Source: DATJSJ01 sp035504175 (GTDB lineage: Bacteria > Pseudomonadota > Alphaproteobacteria > Acetobacterales > Acetobacteraceae). From it: a stretch of DNA of 34,723 bases. Below the pieces are notes generated by a model. That model saw only the letters and a program-made list of their open reading frames with translations, ran no database searches and was not told the origin of the DNA. Shown here piece by piece: positions 16,280 through 23,498 of the stretch (its first letter is position 1; every line of letters begins with the position of its first letter). The position numbers and the translations under genes are program-made. Location: assembly GCA_035504175.1 (NCBI GenBank), contig DATJSJ010000166.1, positions 1 to 34,723 of the forward strand. Direction: 5' to 3'.

Positions 16280-16900
16280 ATGCATCGCCGGCATCTCCTC
16301 GCCCTGCTTCCCGCCACGCTGCTGCTCGGTGCAGCCGCCCCGGCCCCGACCGCGGACGAGCAGCAGGTCCTGACCCGGATCCAGGACTATCTCAACGGCA
16401 TCCGCACGCTGAAGGCGCGCTTCCTGCAGGTCGGCCCGGACGGGCGGGAGAGCGGCGGCACGGTCTGGCTGGAGCGGCCGGGGCGGATGCGCTTCCAATA
16501 CGACCCGCCGACCCCCTATCTGCTGGTCGCCGGCCACGGCTTGCTGGTGTTCTACGACAGCCAGTTGCAGCAGACCTCGAACATCCCGCTGGGCTCGACG
16601 CCGCTCGGCATCCTGCTCGCCGACCAGGTGCGGCTTTCCGGTCCGGTCATGGTCACCGGCTTCTCCCATCCGCCCGGGCTGTACGAGGTCACGCTGGTGC
16701 GGACCGGCTCGCCGCAGGATGGCAGCCTGACGCTGTTCTTCACCGACGACCCGCTCGCGCTGCGCAGCTGGGTGGTGGTGGACGCGCAGCACCGGGCGAC
16801 GCGGGTGACGCTGTACGACGTGCAGCGCGGCGGGCAATTCGCCCAGAGCCTGTTCACCTTCATCGACCCCAAGTTCTTCCGCAACGGCCCGGCGCACTGA
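16280..16900 (+). CDS. lolA: LolA-like outer-membrane lipoprotein carrier
   Basis: A 206-residue periplasmic protein. The signal peptide (LLALLPATLLLGAAAPAP) is followed by a LolA-type fold start, QQVLTRIQDYLNGIRTLKAR and FLQVGPDGRESGGTVWLERP, then GRMRFQYDPPTPYLLVA, the half-barrel strands that accept the lipoprotein acyl chains from LolCDE. Alphaproteobacterial LolA proteins diverge strongly from E. coli but keep this pattern. Late residues (LRSWVVVDAQHRATRVTLYD) also match the family. No strong ribosome site before the ATG at 16280. In many alphaproteobacteria lolA follows ftsK; here it is alone. Confidence 0.85.
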   Translation: MHRRHLLALLPATLLLGAAAPAPTADEQQVLTRIQDYLNGIRTLKARFLQVGPDGRESGGTVWLERPGRMRFQYDPPTPYLLVAGHGLLVFYDSQLQQTSNIPLGSTPLGILLADQVRLSGPVMVTGFSHPPGLYEVTLVRTGSPQDGSLTLFFTDDPLALRSWVVVDAQHRATRVTLYDVQRGGQFAQSLFTFIDPKFFRNGPAH

Positions 16901-17006
16901 GCGGCCCGCCGGCAACTGCCGGCCGACGTGGCAGGCATTGCCCGAATGGCGGGCATCCCGCGAATTGGCTTCAAATTGCCGCGCCGTCTCGCCACTATCA
17001 TGGCCG

Positions 17007-17777
17007 ATGAAGCCGCTGGTCGGGATTTCGTGCTGCACCAAGTTGTTCGGCCTCTACGCGATGCCGAACCACGCTGCCTCCGACACCTATGTCCGGGCGA
17101 CCGATGAGATCGTTGGCGGCGTCCCGGTGCTGCTGCCGGCCAACGGGCCGCAGGCCGACATCCCGACCCTGATCGCCCGCCTTGACGGCATCGTGCTGAC
17201 CGGCAGCCGGTCCAACGTCCAGCCCAGTCTTTACGGCGGCCCGCCGCATGCCGAGGGCACGCCCGAGGACGAAATGCGCGACGCGACCACGCTGCCGCTG
17301 ATCCGCTCCGCGCTCGCCGAGGGCGTGCCGGTCCTGGCGATCTGCCGCGGCATGCAGGAGCTGAACGTGGCGCTGGGCGGCACGCTGCACCAGCGGGTGC
17401 AGGACCTGCCGGGAAGGCTCGATCACTCGACGCCGCTGCAGCCGAATGTCGGTATCCGGCACGGCAAGGCGCACCGGGTGCAGCTCGTCGCCGGAAGCTG
17501 GCTGCACCGGCTGGCGGCCGCATCCAGCATCGACGTCAACTCCCTGCACAACCAGGCGGTCGACTCCCTCGCCCCCGGGCTGGTGGTGGAGGGCACGGCG
17601 CCGGACGGCACGATCGAGGCCGTGCGCGTCGCCGGCGCCCACGGCTTCGCGATCGGCGTGCAGTGGCACCCGGAGTACGATTACGAGACCGACCCGGTCT
17701 CGCGCGCCCTGTTCGAGGCGTTCGGCGATGCCGTCCGGGCGCGGGCCGCCTCGCCGGTGCTCGCCGCGGCGGATTAG
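17007..17777 (+). CDS. gamma-glutamyl-GABA hydrolase family protein (PuuD-like)
   Basis: A 256-residue class I glutamine-amidotransferase-fold hydrolase of the peptidase C26 group. The catalytic triad is complete: nucleophile Cys113 in AICRGMQELN, and His221 and Glu223 in GVQWHPEYD. LTGSRSNVQPSLYGG is the PuuD-typical oxyanion region. PuuD cleaves gamma-glutamyl-GABA in putrescine catabolism, but no other puu gene is near, so the substrate is unproven. The start at 17007 begins MKPLVGISCC, typical for the family; an open frame reaches 16938 but adds nothing recognisable. A 48-base intergenic repeat follows the stop. Confidence 0.88.
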   Translation: MKPLVGISCCTKLFGLYAMPNHAASDTYVRATDEIVGGVPVLLPANGPQADIPTLIARLDGIVLTGSRSNVQPSLYGGPPHAEGTPEDEMRDATTLPLIRSALAEGVPVLAICRGMQELNVALGGTLHQRVQDLPGRLDHSTPLQPNVGIRHGKAHRVQLVAGSWLHRLAAASSIDVNSLHNQAVDSLAPGLVVEGTAPDGTIEAVRVAGAHGFAIGVQWHPEYDYETDPVSRALFEAFGDAVRARAASPVLAAAD

Positions 17778-17790
17778 GCCGCGATTGCCG

Positions 17791-17838
17791 GAGGTGGGAT
17801 CACCGAAGGCGTGAATCATCGCCTGAAAACAACGGGCT
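17791..17838. repeat. intergenic 48-base repeat, copy A
   Basis: This segment matches 34209-34256 at 40 of 48 positions without gaps, in the same orientation. The shared core includes GGCGTG(A/G)ATCAT and GCCTGAA. It lies between the PuuD-like stop and the next start; copy B lies between two convergent genes, so a common promoter role is unlikely. Confidence 0.65.
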
Positions 17839-17983
17839 GGATCACCACTGCTCGACCGGGTCAGGGCGATCGCACCTCGGCCGGCCGGGCCGTGCCGGCC
17901 CGCGAGCCGCCGCCCGGTCGGTCCGCGGCGACCCGTTGCTACCCCAGCTTGCACCACGCCCCTCCCTCCCCATAAGCTGACGC

Positions 17984-18937
17984 ATGGTGCTCGCTTGGGG
18001 GCTGGGCAGGGGTCGCGTCGCCGTTCTGAACGGCTTCGGCATCAGCCTGGGCGACAGCATCATCGGCCTGCAGGCCCTCGACGCGGCGCTGGAGCTGGAG
18101 GCGGTGCGCGGCCGCCCGACGCTGTTCCGGCGCACCGACACCAAGCCGATCGTCACCGCCCTCTACGGCCTGGCCGGGCATTTCGCCGAGGTGCTGCCGA
18201 TGCCGGAGGATACCGCCGCGCTCGAGCGCTTCACGCATGTCGTCGACATCCGCGATTTCGCCTTCGATCCCGGCTTCCGCGGCGTCGCCATGCTCGACTA
18301 TTTCCTCGGCCATCTCGGGCTGATGCCGGCGGCGGTGCCGGGTCGGCTGCGCCGCAACCGGTGGCTGGGTCCTTCCGTCGTGCCGCGACGTCCGCCCGGG
18401 CTGCCCGAACGCTACGTGCTGTTCTGCCCGCGCGCCTCGATGGCGCTGCGCGACATGCCCGAGGCGATCCAGGCGGCAATCCTCGACTGGCTGCTGGTGC
18501 GCACCGGGTTCGCCGTGGTGACGCAGGGCCCGGTCTTCTGTCCCAATCCCCGCGCCATCGGCATCCCCGACTGCACCTCGATCCAGGAGCTCTGCGGCCT
18601 GGTGGCGGGGGCGGAAGCGGTGCTGTCCACCGACACGGCGATGGTGCACCTGGCCGACGCCTTCTCGGTGCCGTGCCTCGCCTTCTTCGTCACGCACCGG
18701 CCGGAGTGGCGGGTGCGGGACTATCCGCTCTGCACGCCGGTGCATCTGCCGGCGCGCCTGCCGGAGGCGCTGGAATTCGCCCGCGGCCCGACCGATCTGT
18801 CGGCGGCGCGGGCCGCCTGGTTCGCCCGCGGCACCGATCTGCGCTGGCTGCCGCCGCTGCTGGACGAGCTGGCCGCGCCGATGCTCGAAGCGGCCCGGGC
18901 GCAGTCGCGGCTGGCGCTGCGCCCGCCACATCCCTGA
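17984..18937 (+). CDS. GT9-like (heptosyltransferase-type) glycosyltransferase
   Basis: A 317-residue protein with the layout of glycosyltransferase family 9. The N-terminal part has the acceptor-side GISLGDSIIGLQALDAALEL, and the C-terminal donor-side signature STDTAMVHLADAFSVPCLAF matches the GT9 pattern S-x-D-T-G/A-x-x-H-x-A-x-A. The middle segment RYVLFCPRAS is the strand before the linker. GT9 enzymes typically add heptose or related sugars to lipopolysaccharide core on the cytoplasmic face. Overall similarity is loose, and no other LPS gene is adjacent, so donor and acceptor are unknown. No clear ribosome site before the ATG at 17984. It is 20 bases upstream of the FAH-family gene and probably co-transcribed. 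Confidence 0.7.
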   Translation: MVLAWGLGRGRVAVLNGFGISLGDSIIGLQALDAALELEAVRGRPTLFRRTDTKPIVTALYGLAGHFAEVLPMPEDTAALERFTHVVDIRDFAFDPGFRGVAMLDYFLGHLGLMPAAVPGRLRRNRWLGPSVVPRRPPGLPERYVLFCPRASMALRDMPEAIQAAILDWLLVRTGFAVVTQGPVFCPNPRAIGIPDCTSIQELCGLVAGAEAVLSTDTAMVHLADAFSVPCLAFFVTHRPEWRVRDYPLCTPVHLPARLPEALEFARGPTDLSAARAAWFARGTDLRWLPPLLDELAAPMLEAARAQSRLALRPPHP

Positions 18938-18957
18938 CAGCGATCCCGGGGCGCCGC

Positions 18958-19641
18958 ATGCCGGAGACCGTGATTCCGCCGCCACCCGTCCCGCTCATCC
19001 CGGTCGCCGGCGGCGGCTGGTTCCCGGTCCGCCGCATCTTCTGTGTCGGCCGCAACTATGCCGAGCACGCGCTGGAAATGGGCGGCGACCCGGATCGCGA
19101 GCCGCCCTTCTTCTTCACCAAGCCGGCCGACGCGGTGCTGACCGGCGGCGCCGACCTGCCCTACCCGCCGATGACCGCGGATCTGCACCACGAGATGGAG
19201 CTGGTGGTGGCACTCGGCGCCGGCGGAAGCGACATCGCGGAAGCCGAGGCGCTGGCGCATGTCTGGGGCTATGCGGCCGGGCTCGACATGACCCGGCGGG
19301 ATTTGCAGGCGGCGGCGAAGCGGGCCGGCCGGCCCTGGGACATGGCGAAGGGGTTTGACCACTCGGCGCCGATCGGGCCGCTGGTGCCGGCGGCCGGCCG
19401 CGATCCCGGGCACGGGCGCATCACGCTGCGCGTCAACGGCGAGCTGCGGCAGGACTCCGACCTCGCGCGCATGATCTGGAGCGTGCCGGAAGTGGTCGCC
19501 TGCCTTTCCGGCCAGGTGCGGCTGGCGCCCGGTGATCTGATCTTCACCGGCACGCCGGCCGGCGTTGCCGCCGTGCAGCGCGGCGACGTGCTGGACGGCG
19601 CGATCGACGGCATCGGCAGCGTGCACGTGCGGGTGGTTTGA
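18958..19641 (+). CDS. fumarylacetoacetate hydrolase family protein (fumarylpyruvate hydrolase/FAHD1-like)
   Basis: A 227-residue enzyme of the FAH fold. The metal ligands are visible: Glu79 and Glu81 in HHEMELVV and Asp110 in AAGLDMTRRD. Other family blocks are CVGRNYAEHALEMG, PFFFTKPADAV, AKGFDHSAPIGPLVP and GDLIFTGTPAGVAAVQRGD. The pattern is closest to short bacterial members such as fumarylpyruvate hydrolase (NagK) and acylpyruvase/oxaloacetate decarboxylase (FAHD1). The catalytic machinery is intact, but no gentisate or aromatic-catabolism gene is in the window, so a housekeeping acylpyruvase role is as likely. The start at 18958 follows the glycosyltransferase stop closely. Confidence 0.87.
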   Translation: MPETVIPPPPVPLIPVAGGGWFPVRRIFCVGRNYAEHALEMGGDPDREPPFFFTKPADAVLTGGADLPYPPMTADLHHEMELVVALGAGGSDIAEAEALAHVWGYAAGLDMTRRDLQAAAKRAGRPWDMAKGFDHSAPIGPLVPAAGRDPGHGRITLRVNGELRQDSDLARMIWSVPEVVACLSGQVRLAPGDLIFTGTPAGVAAVQRGDVLDGAIDGIGSVHVRVV

Positions 19642-19952
19642 GCGAGGCCAGCGGCGGCGACATTGCTGCCACAGGTTACCCGGCCTTCAGTCACGCCAGA
19701 ATCGCGAGGCTGCGCCGTAGGGCCGCTCCGAAGCGGGCCGGGTTTTTCCGCCGCCAGGCGGCGGCGAATCTCCACTCTCCGAGCCGCACCCTCTCGGGCG
19801 AGACGCCAGCCTACCCGCGTCGCGGCGTGCCGGAAAGTTTCGCCAGCGTATCGCGCACGCTCCGCCCGCGATCGTGACGCGTTGGATCCGCGCGCCGCTG
19901 CAACCGCAGTGATAGTCTCCCGGTTTCCCGAAACAGCAGGAGGAGCCATGCC
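19642..19952. other. 311-base intergenic region
   Basis: No supported gene. It contains a GC-rich palindrome (about 19748-19766, CCGCCGCC and GGCGGCGG around one base) preceded on the plus strand by TTTTT, so the order is wrong for a plus-strand intrinsic terminator. The last 15 bases hold the strong ribosome site (AGGAGGAG, 19938-19945) for the PfpI-like gene, whose promoter presumably lies here too. Confidence 0.5.
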
Positions 19953-20513
19953 ATGGCAAGCGATATGCGCGGTCGCAGGATCGCCGTGCTGGCGACCGAC
20001 GGGGTCGAGCAGGTCGAGCTGACGGAGCCGGTCCGGGTGCTGCAGGAGGCCGGAGCGCAGGTCACCGTGATCTCGCCCAAGCCCGGACAGATCCAGGCGA
20101 TGAACCACGACGAGAAGGGCGACAAGCTGCCGGTCGATCAGCCGCTCGCCGATACCTCGCCCGATGCCTTCGACGGGCTGGTGCTGCCCGGCGGCGTGGC
20201 CAATCCCGACAAGCTGCGCGTCGACGAGAAGGCGGTCGCCTTCGTCCGCCACTTCGTCCAGAGCGGCAAGCCGATTGCCGCGATCTGCCACGGGCCCTGG
20301 ACCCTGATCGAGGCCGGCGCGGTGAAGGGCCGCCGCATGACGTCATGGCCGTCGTTGCGCACCGATCTGCGCAATGCCGGAGCCGACTGGGTGGACGAGG
20401 TCTGCGTGCGCGACGGGCCGCTCGTCACCGCGCGCAAGCCCGACGACCTTCCGGCCTTCGCCAAGGCGGTGGTCGAGCTGTTCAGCGAGACCCCGCACCG
20501 GCACGCCGCCTGA
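19953..20513 (+). CDS. PfpI/YhbO-type DJ-1 superfamily protein
   Basis: A 186-residue DJ-1/PfpI protein. The nucleophile elbow is AAICHGPW with Cys112 and His113, and the paired acidic residue lies in TDGVEQVELTEP (Glu19/Glu22). The conserved late block MTSWPSLRTDLRNAGADWVD is diagnostic of the PfpI/YhbO branch, members of which are described as proteases, glyoxalase III or protein/nucleotide deglycases; the activity is debated. Two ATGs are near the strong SD (AGGAGGAG): 19953 is in frame and has good spacing, 19948 is out of frame. Stress protection is a common role; neighbours add no clue. Confidence 0.9.
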   Translation: MASDMRGRRIAVLATDGVEQVELTEPVRVLQEAGAQVTVISPKPGQIQAMNHDEKGDKLPVDQPLADTSPDAFDGLVLPGGVANPDKLRVDEKAVAFVRHFVQSGKPIAAICHGPWTLIEAGAVKGRRMTSWPSLRTDLRNAGADWVDEVCVRDGPLVTARKPDDLPAFAKAVVELFSETPHRHAA

Positions 20514-20543
20514 GGCGGCGCGCGGCGCGTCCCCGGGCGAGCG

Positions 20544-21122
20544 CTACGCTGCCTCGCGCGCCTCGAGCTGGCGGATGATCTCGGCGACGATCGCCTCGGG
20601 GGTGTCGTCGACCGAGACCACCAGCGGGCGCTCGTCCGGCGTCGGCTCCTCCAGCGTCGCGAACTGGCTGTTGAGCAGCGCCACCGGCATGAAGTGCTCG
20701 TGGCGCGCCGCCATGCGCCGGGCGATCACGTCATGCTCGCCGTACAGATAGACCAGGACCACATCCGGGCGATCGCCGATGACGATGTCGCGGTAGGCGC
20801 GTTTCAGCGCCGAGCAGGTGACGACGCCGTACTCGCCGTGGGACCGCCAGGTGTCGATCACCTCGGCGACCCGGCGCAGCCAGGGCAGCCGGTCGGCATC
20901 GGTGAGCGGCGTGCCGCCGCGCATCTTGGCGACGTTCTCCGGCGGGTGCAGCGAATCCCCCTCCTGGAAGCGCCAGCCGAGCGTCGCGGCCAGCATCACC
21001 GCGACCGTGGTCTTGCCCGATCCGGAGACGCCCATCACGACCGCGACGCGGGTGCGGCGGATCGGGTGTGATCGCGTGCGGGCCAGGGTGCCCGGCATCG
21101 CGGGCTGGGCGGTCTCGGACAT
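20544..21122 (-). CDS. gntK: gluconokinase
   Basis: A 192-residue P-loop kinase that phosphorylates gluconate to 6-phosphogluconate with ATP. Walker A GVSGSGKTTV is at residues 31-40. The gluconokinase pattern continues with FQEGDSLHPPENVAKMRGGTP (trimmed here to its key residues Asp-Ser-Leu-His-Pro), LTDADRLPWL, CSALKRAYRDIV and RHEHFMPVALLNSQFATLEEP, all close to GntK. The N-terminal 25 residues are an extension relative to E. coli GntK. The start at 21122 has GAGGGG upstream. It is the last gene of the pentose-phosphate operon, 104 bases after rpiA, so it could also have its own promoter; it feeds gluconate into the pathway below Zwf and Pgl. Confidence 0.93.
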   Translation of the reverse strand: MSETAQPAMPGTLARTRSHPIRRTRVAVVMGVSGSGKTTVAVMLAATLGWRFQEGDSLHPPENVAKMRGGTPLTDADRLPWLRRVAEVIDTWRSHGEYGVVTCSALKRAYRDIVIGDRPDVVLVYLYGEHDVIARRMAARHEHFMPVALLNSQFATLEEPTPDERPLVVSVDDTPEAIVAEIIRQLEAREAA

Positions 21123-21226
21123 CGCATCCCCCCTCGAGCAGAGCTCGATCGTACGGTCTCGCCCGGTCGGGTCGATCCGCGCGGCAAAATGGACCGGACC
21201 CGCTCGAGGGCCGGACGTGAGCGCGG

Positions 21227-21922
21227 CTACGGGCGCAACACCGCCACCGACCCGTCACTCTGGCCGATGATGGCCTGTTCGGCCATGTCGCAGAACAGGC
21301 CGCTCTCCGCGACGCCGGCTATTCCGACCAGTCGGGCCTGCAGCGACCGCGGATCGTGGATCGGCGCGAAGCCGGCGCAGTCATAGATAAAATTGCCGTT
21401 ATCGGTGACGAAGGGAGCGCCGGCGCGCTGGCGCAGCACCGGCGCGCCGCCAAGGGAGGCGAGCTGGCGGGCGGTCGCCTCGTGCCCGAAGCGGATCACC
21501 TCGACCGGCAGTGCCATGTGCTCGCCGAGCGCGGCAACGATCTTGGACGCATCCGCCACGACCACGAAGCGGCGGCTCTGCTGGGCCACGATCTTCTCCC
21601 GGAGCAGGGCCCCGCCGCCGCCCTTGATCAGCGCCAGCGTGCGCCGCTCGACCTCATCCGCGCCGTCGATCGCCAGATCCAGCGCCGCGATCTCGGCGAA
21701 GCTGCCGATCGGGATGCCGAGCTCGCCGGCGCGTGCCTCGGTCGCCTGCGAGGTGGCGATGCCGACCACGCGCAGCCCCTCCTCGCGCACGCGGCGACCC
21801 AGCGCCTCCAGCACGTATCGGACGGTGGAGCCGGTGCCGAGCCCGAGGCGCATGTCCTGCTGCACCAGCGCGACCGCGGCCTCGCCGGCGGCCCGCTTGC
21901 CGGCCTCGGCCGCCTCGCTCAT
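21227..21922 (-). CDS. rpiA: ribose-5-phosphate isomerase A
   Basis: A 231-residue RpiA that interconverts ribose-5-phosphate and ribulose-5-phosphate. Family motifs are complete: the phosphate loop LGLGTGSTV (about 26-34), the catalytic IDGADEV (85-91), KGGGGALLREK (100-110) and the C-terminal GNFIYDC. The ATG overlaps the pgl stop by four bases (ATGA), showing translational coupling in the sugar-phosphate operon. Length is standard. Confidence 0.95.
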   Translation of the reverse strand: MSEAAEAGKRAAGEAAVALVQQDMRLGLGTGSTVRYVLEALGRRVREEGLRVVGIATSQATEARAGELGIPIGSFAEIAALDLAIDGADEVERRTLALIKGGGGALLREKIVAQQSRRFVVVADASKIVAALGEHMALPVEVIRFGHEATARQLASLGGAPVLRQRAGAPFVTDNGNFIYDCAGFAPIHDPRSLQARLVGIAGVAESGLFCDMAEQAIIGQSDGSVAVLRP

Positions 21923-22662
21923 CCGGCCCAGCGTCCTGCCGCCGCGCGGTCGGCGAACCAGAGCGTCTCACCGTGCGGCCGCAGCTTTCCGGCCGGCACG
22001 GTGTCGTCGCCGGACAGCAGGCGGTCGAGAATGGCGCGCTTGCCCTCGCCGGTCAGCAGGAACACCACCGCCCGGCTGCTCTCCAGCGCCGGATAGGTCA
22101 TCGTGATCCGCACCTCCGGCCGGCCATGCGCCACCGGCGCGACCCAGCGCGTGCGCTCGTGCAGCACCGGCTGGCCCGGGATCAGCGAGGCGGTGTGCCC
22201 GTCATCGCCGACGCCGAGGAAGGTCACGTCGAACAGCGGCCGGTCGGGCACCAGCACGTCGCCGCCATAGAGCCAGACCAGCGTGCGTTGATATTCCTCG
22301 GCCGCCTGCTCCGGCGTGACACCCACGGTCGGGACGCGGTGGATGTTGTCGGGCGGCACCGGCGCGCGCGCGAACAACGCCTCGGTCGCCATGTGCGCGT
22401 TGCTGTCGGGATCGTCAGGCGGCACGAAGCGCTCGTCGCCGAACACGAAATGCGTGCGATCCCATGGGAAGCGCTTCAGCAGCGTCGGCACGGCCAAGGC
22501 CTCGTACAGCCGCTTCGGCGTCGAGCCGCCGGAGAGGTTGACGACGAAGCGGCCGCGGCTGCGTTCGGCGCGGTCGCACAGGAACTTTGCGCCGCTTTCG
22601 GCCAGCGTCGCCGGCGTGTCGAACACCCGGATCGTGCCGATCGCAGGGGTGGGCGGGCTCAT
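21919..22662 (-). CDS. pgl: 6-phosphogluconolactonase
   Basis: A 247-residue lactonase (DevB/SOL type) that hydrolyses 6-phosphogluconolactone made by Zwf. Motifs: NLSGGSTPKRLYEAL (42-56), the substrate loop GDERFVPPDDPDSNAH (75-90) and the catalytic GVGDDGHTASL (150-160), with the general-base His157. It overlaps the HAD-phosphatase gene upstream and rpiA downstream by four bases each. Placement between zwf and rpiA matches its pathway position. Confidence 0.95.
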   Translation of the reverse strand: MSPPTPAIGTIRVFDTPATLAESGAKFLCDRAERSRGRFVVNLSGGSTPKRLYEALAVPTLLKRFPWDRTHFVFGDERFVPPDDPDSNAHMATEALFARAPVPPDNIHRVPTVGVTPEQAAEEYQRTLVWLYGGDVLVPDRPLFDVTFLGVGDDGHTASLIPGQPVLHERTRWVAPVAHGRPEVRITMTYPALESSRAVVFLLTGEGKRAILDRLLSGDDTVPAGKLRPHGETLWFADRAAAGRWAG

Positions 22663-23498
22663 GACCGCGCCTCCCCGGCCGGCGCCCCGCCCAGGATGAA
22701 GCGGCGCACCGCGCGGGCGAAGCCGTTCTCCTCGTTGCTGTCGGTGACCGCGTGCGCCTTCGCCTTCACCTCGTCGCTGGCATTGCCCATGGCGATGGAG
22801 AAGCCGCTGCGGCGGAACATCAGCACGTCGTTGGGCATGTCGCCGATCGTCGCGATGCGCGCGGGATCGAGCGCATAGATGCGTGCCAGCGCGTCCACCA
22901 CGGCGCCCTTGTTCGCGTTCGGATTGGTCACGTCGAGATAGTAGGGCTGCGAGCGCGCGGCGCTGGCATGCTCGCCCAGCACGCGCTGCGCCTCCGCCTC
23001 CGCCTCCGCCACCCGCGTGTAGTCGTCCGACACGCCCACCACCTTCACGGTGTTGGCGAAATGCTCGGCGGTGAAGGCCGGCACCACCTTGGCGTCGAAC
23101 TTCACGGTCCAGGCCTCGCGCGCCACGTGGGCCGCATTGGGGTCGCGGATCAGCCAGTCATGCTCGGTATAGACCCAGGCATCGAGGCCCTTTTCGGTGA
23201 TCAGCCGCACCGCTTCCGCCGCCACGTCGCGCGACAGCAGCCGGCTTTCGATCACCGACAGGTCGGGATTGACGAACACGCCGCCGTTGAAGCCGGCGAT
23301 GGCATCATCGAGCGCCAGCGGCTCGACCAGCATCGCCATGCCGCGCGGCGGCCGGCCGCTGGTGACGGCAAGGCGAATGCCCGCGGCGCGCAGGTCGCGC
23401 GCTGCGGCGACCGCCTCCGGCGTCAGCACCTTCTCCTGCGTCACCAGCGTGCCGTCGACATCGGCGAGCAGCAGGTCGATCGCGCGCGCGCCGCTCAT
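22659..23498 (-). CDS. Cof-type HAD-superfamily phosphatase
   Basis: A 279-residue HAD hydrolase of the Cof/class IIB type. Motif I is LADVDGTLV with nucleophile Asp13 and Asp15; motif II is VTSGRPPRG; motif III lysine is in NANKGAVVDAL; motif IV is IGDMPNDVLMF. The cap between motifs II and III has about 140 residues, as in sugar-phosphate phosphatases. It is embedded in the pentose-phosphate operon with four-base overlaps on both sides (zwf and pgl), so its activity is probably matched to pathway intermediates: a sugar-phosphate or damaged-metabolite phosphatase is the natural guess. The exact substrate cannot be read from sequence. Confidence 0.9.
   Translation of the reverse strand: MSGARAIDLLLADVDGTLVTQEKVLTPEAVAAARDLRAAGIRLAVTSGRPPRGMAMLVEPLALDDAIAGFNGGVFVNPDLSVIESRLLSRDVAAEAVRLITEKGLDAWVYTEHDWLIRDPNAAHVAREAWTVKFDAKVVPAFTAEHFANTVKVVGVSDDYTRVAEAEAEAQRVLGEHASAARSQPYYLDVTNPNANKGAVVDALARIYALDPARIATIGDMPNDVLMFRRSGFSIAMGNASDEVKAKAHAVTDSNEENGFARAVRRFILGGAPAGEARS

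Noticed and set aside
17007..17777. Firm assignment of the class I amidotransferase-fold gene as puuD in a putrescine operon
   Set aside because: The catalytic residues fit, but no puuA, puuB, puuC or puuP gene is present, so only the family-level call is supported.
19748..19766. GC palindrome with a neighbouring T-run as a terminator of the FAH-family gene
   Set aside because: The TTTTT lies before the hairpin on the plus strand, not after it, so it cannot act as an intrinsic terminator in that direction, and no minus-strand gene ends there with a T-run after the stem.
19638..19877. 79-codon frame overlapping the FAH-family stop
   Set aside because: Its TTG start, Arg-rich random-looking composition and lack of a ribosome site give no support.
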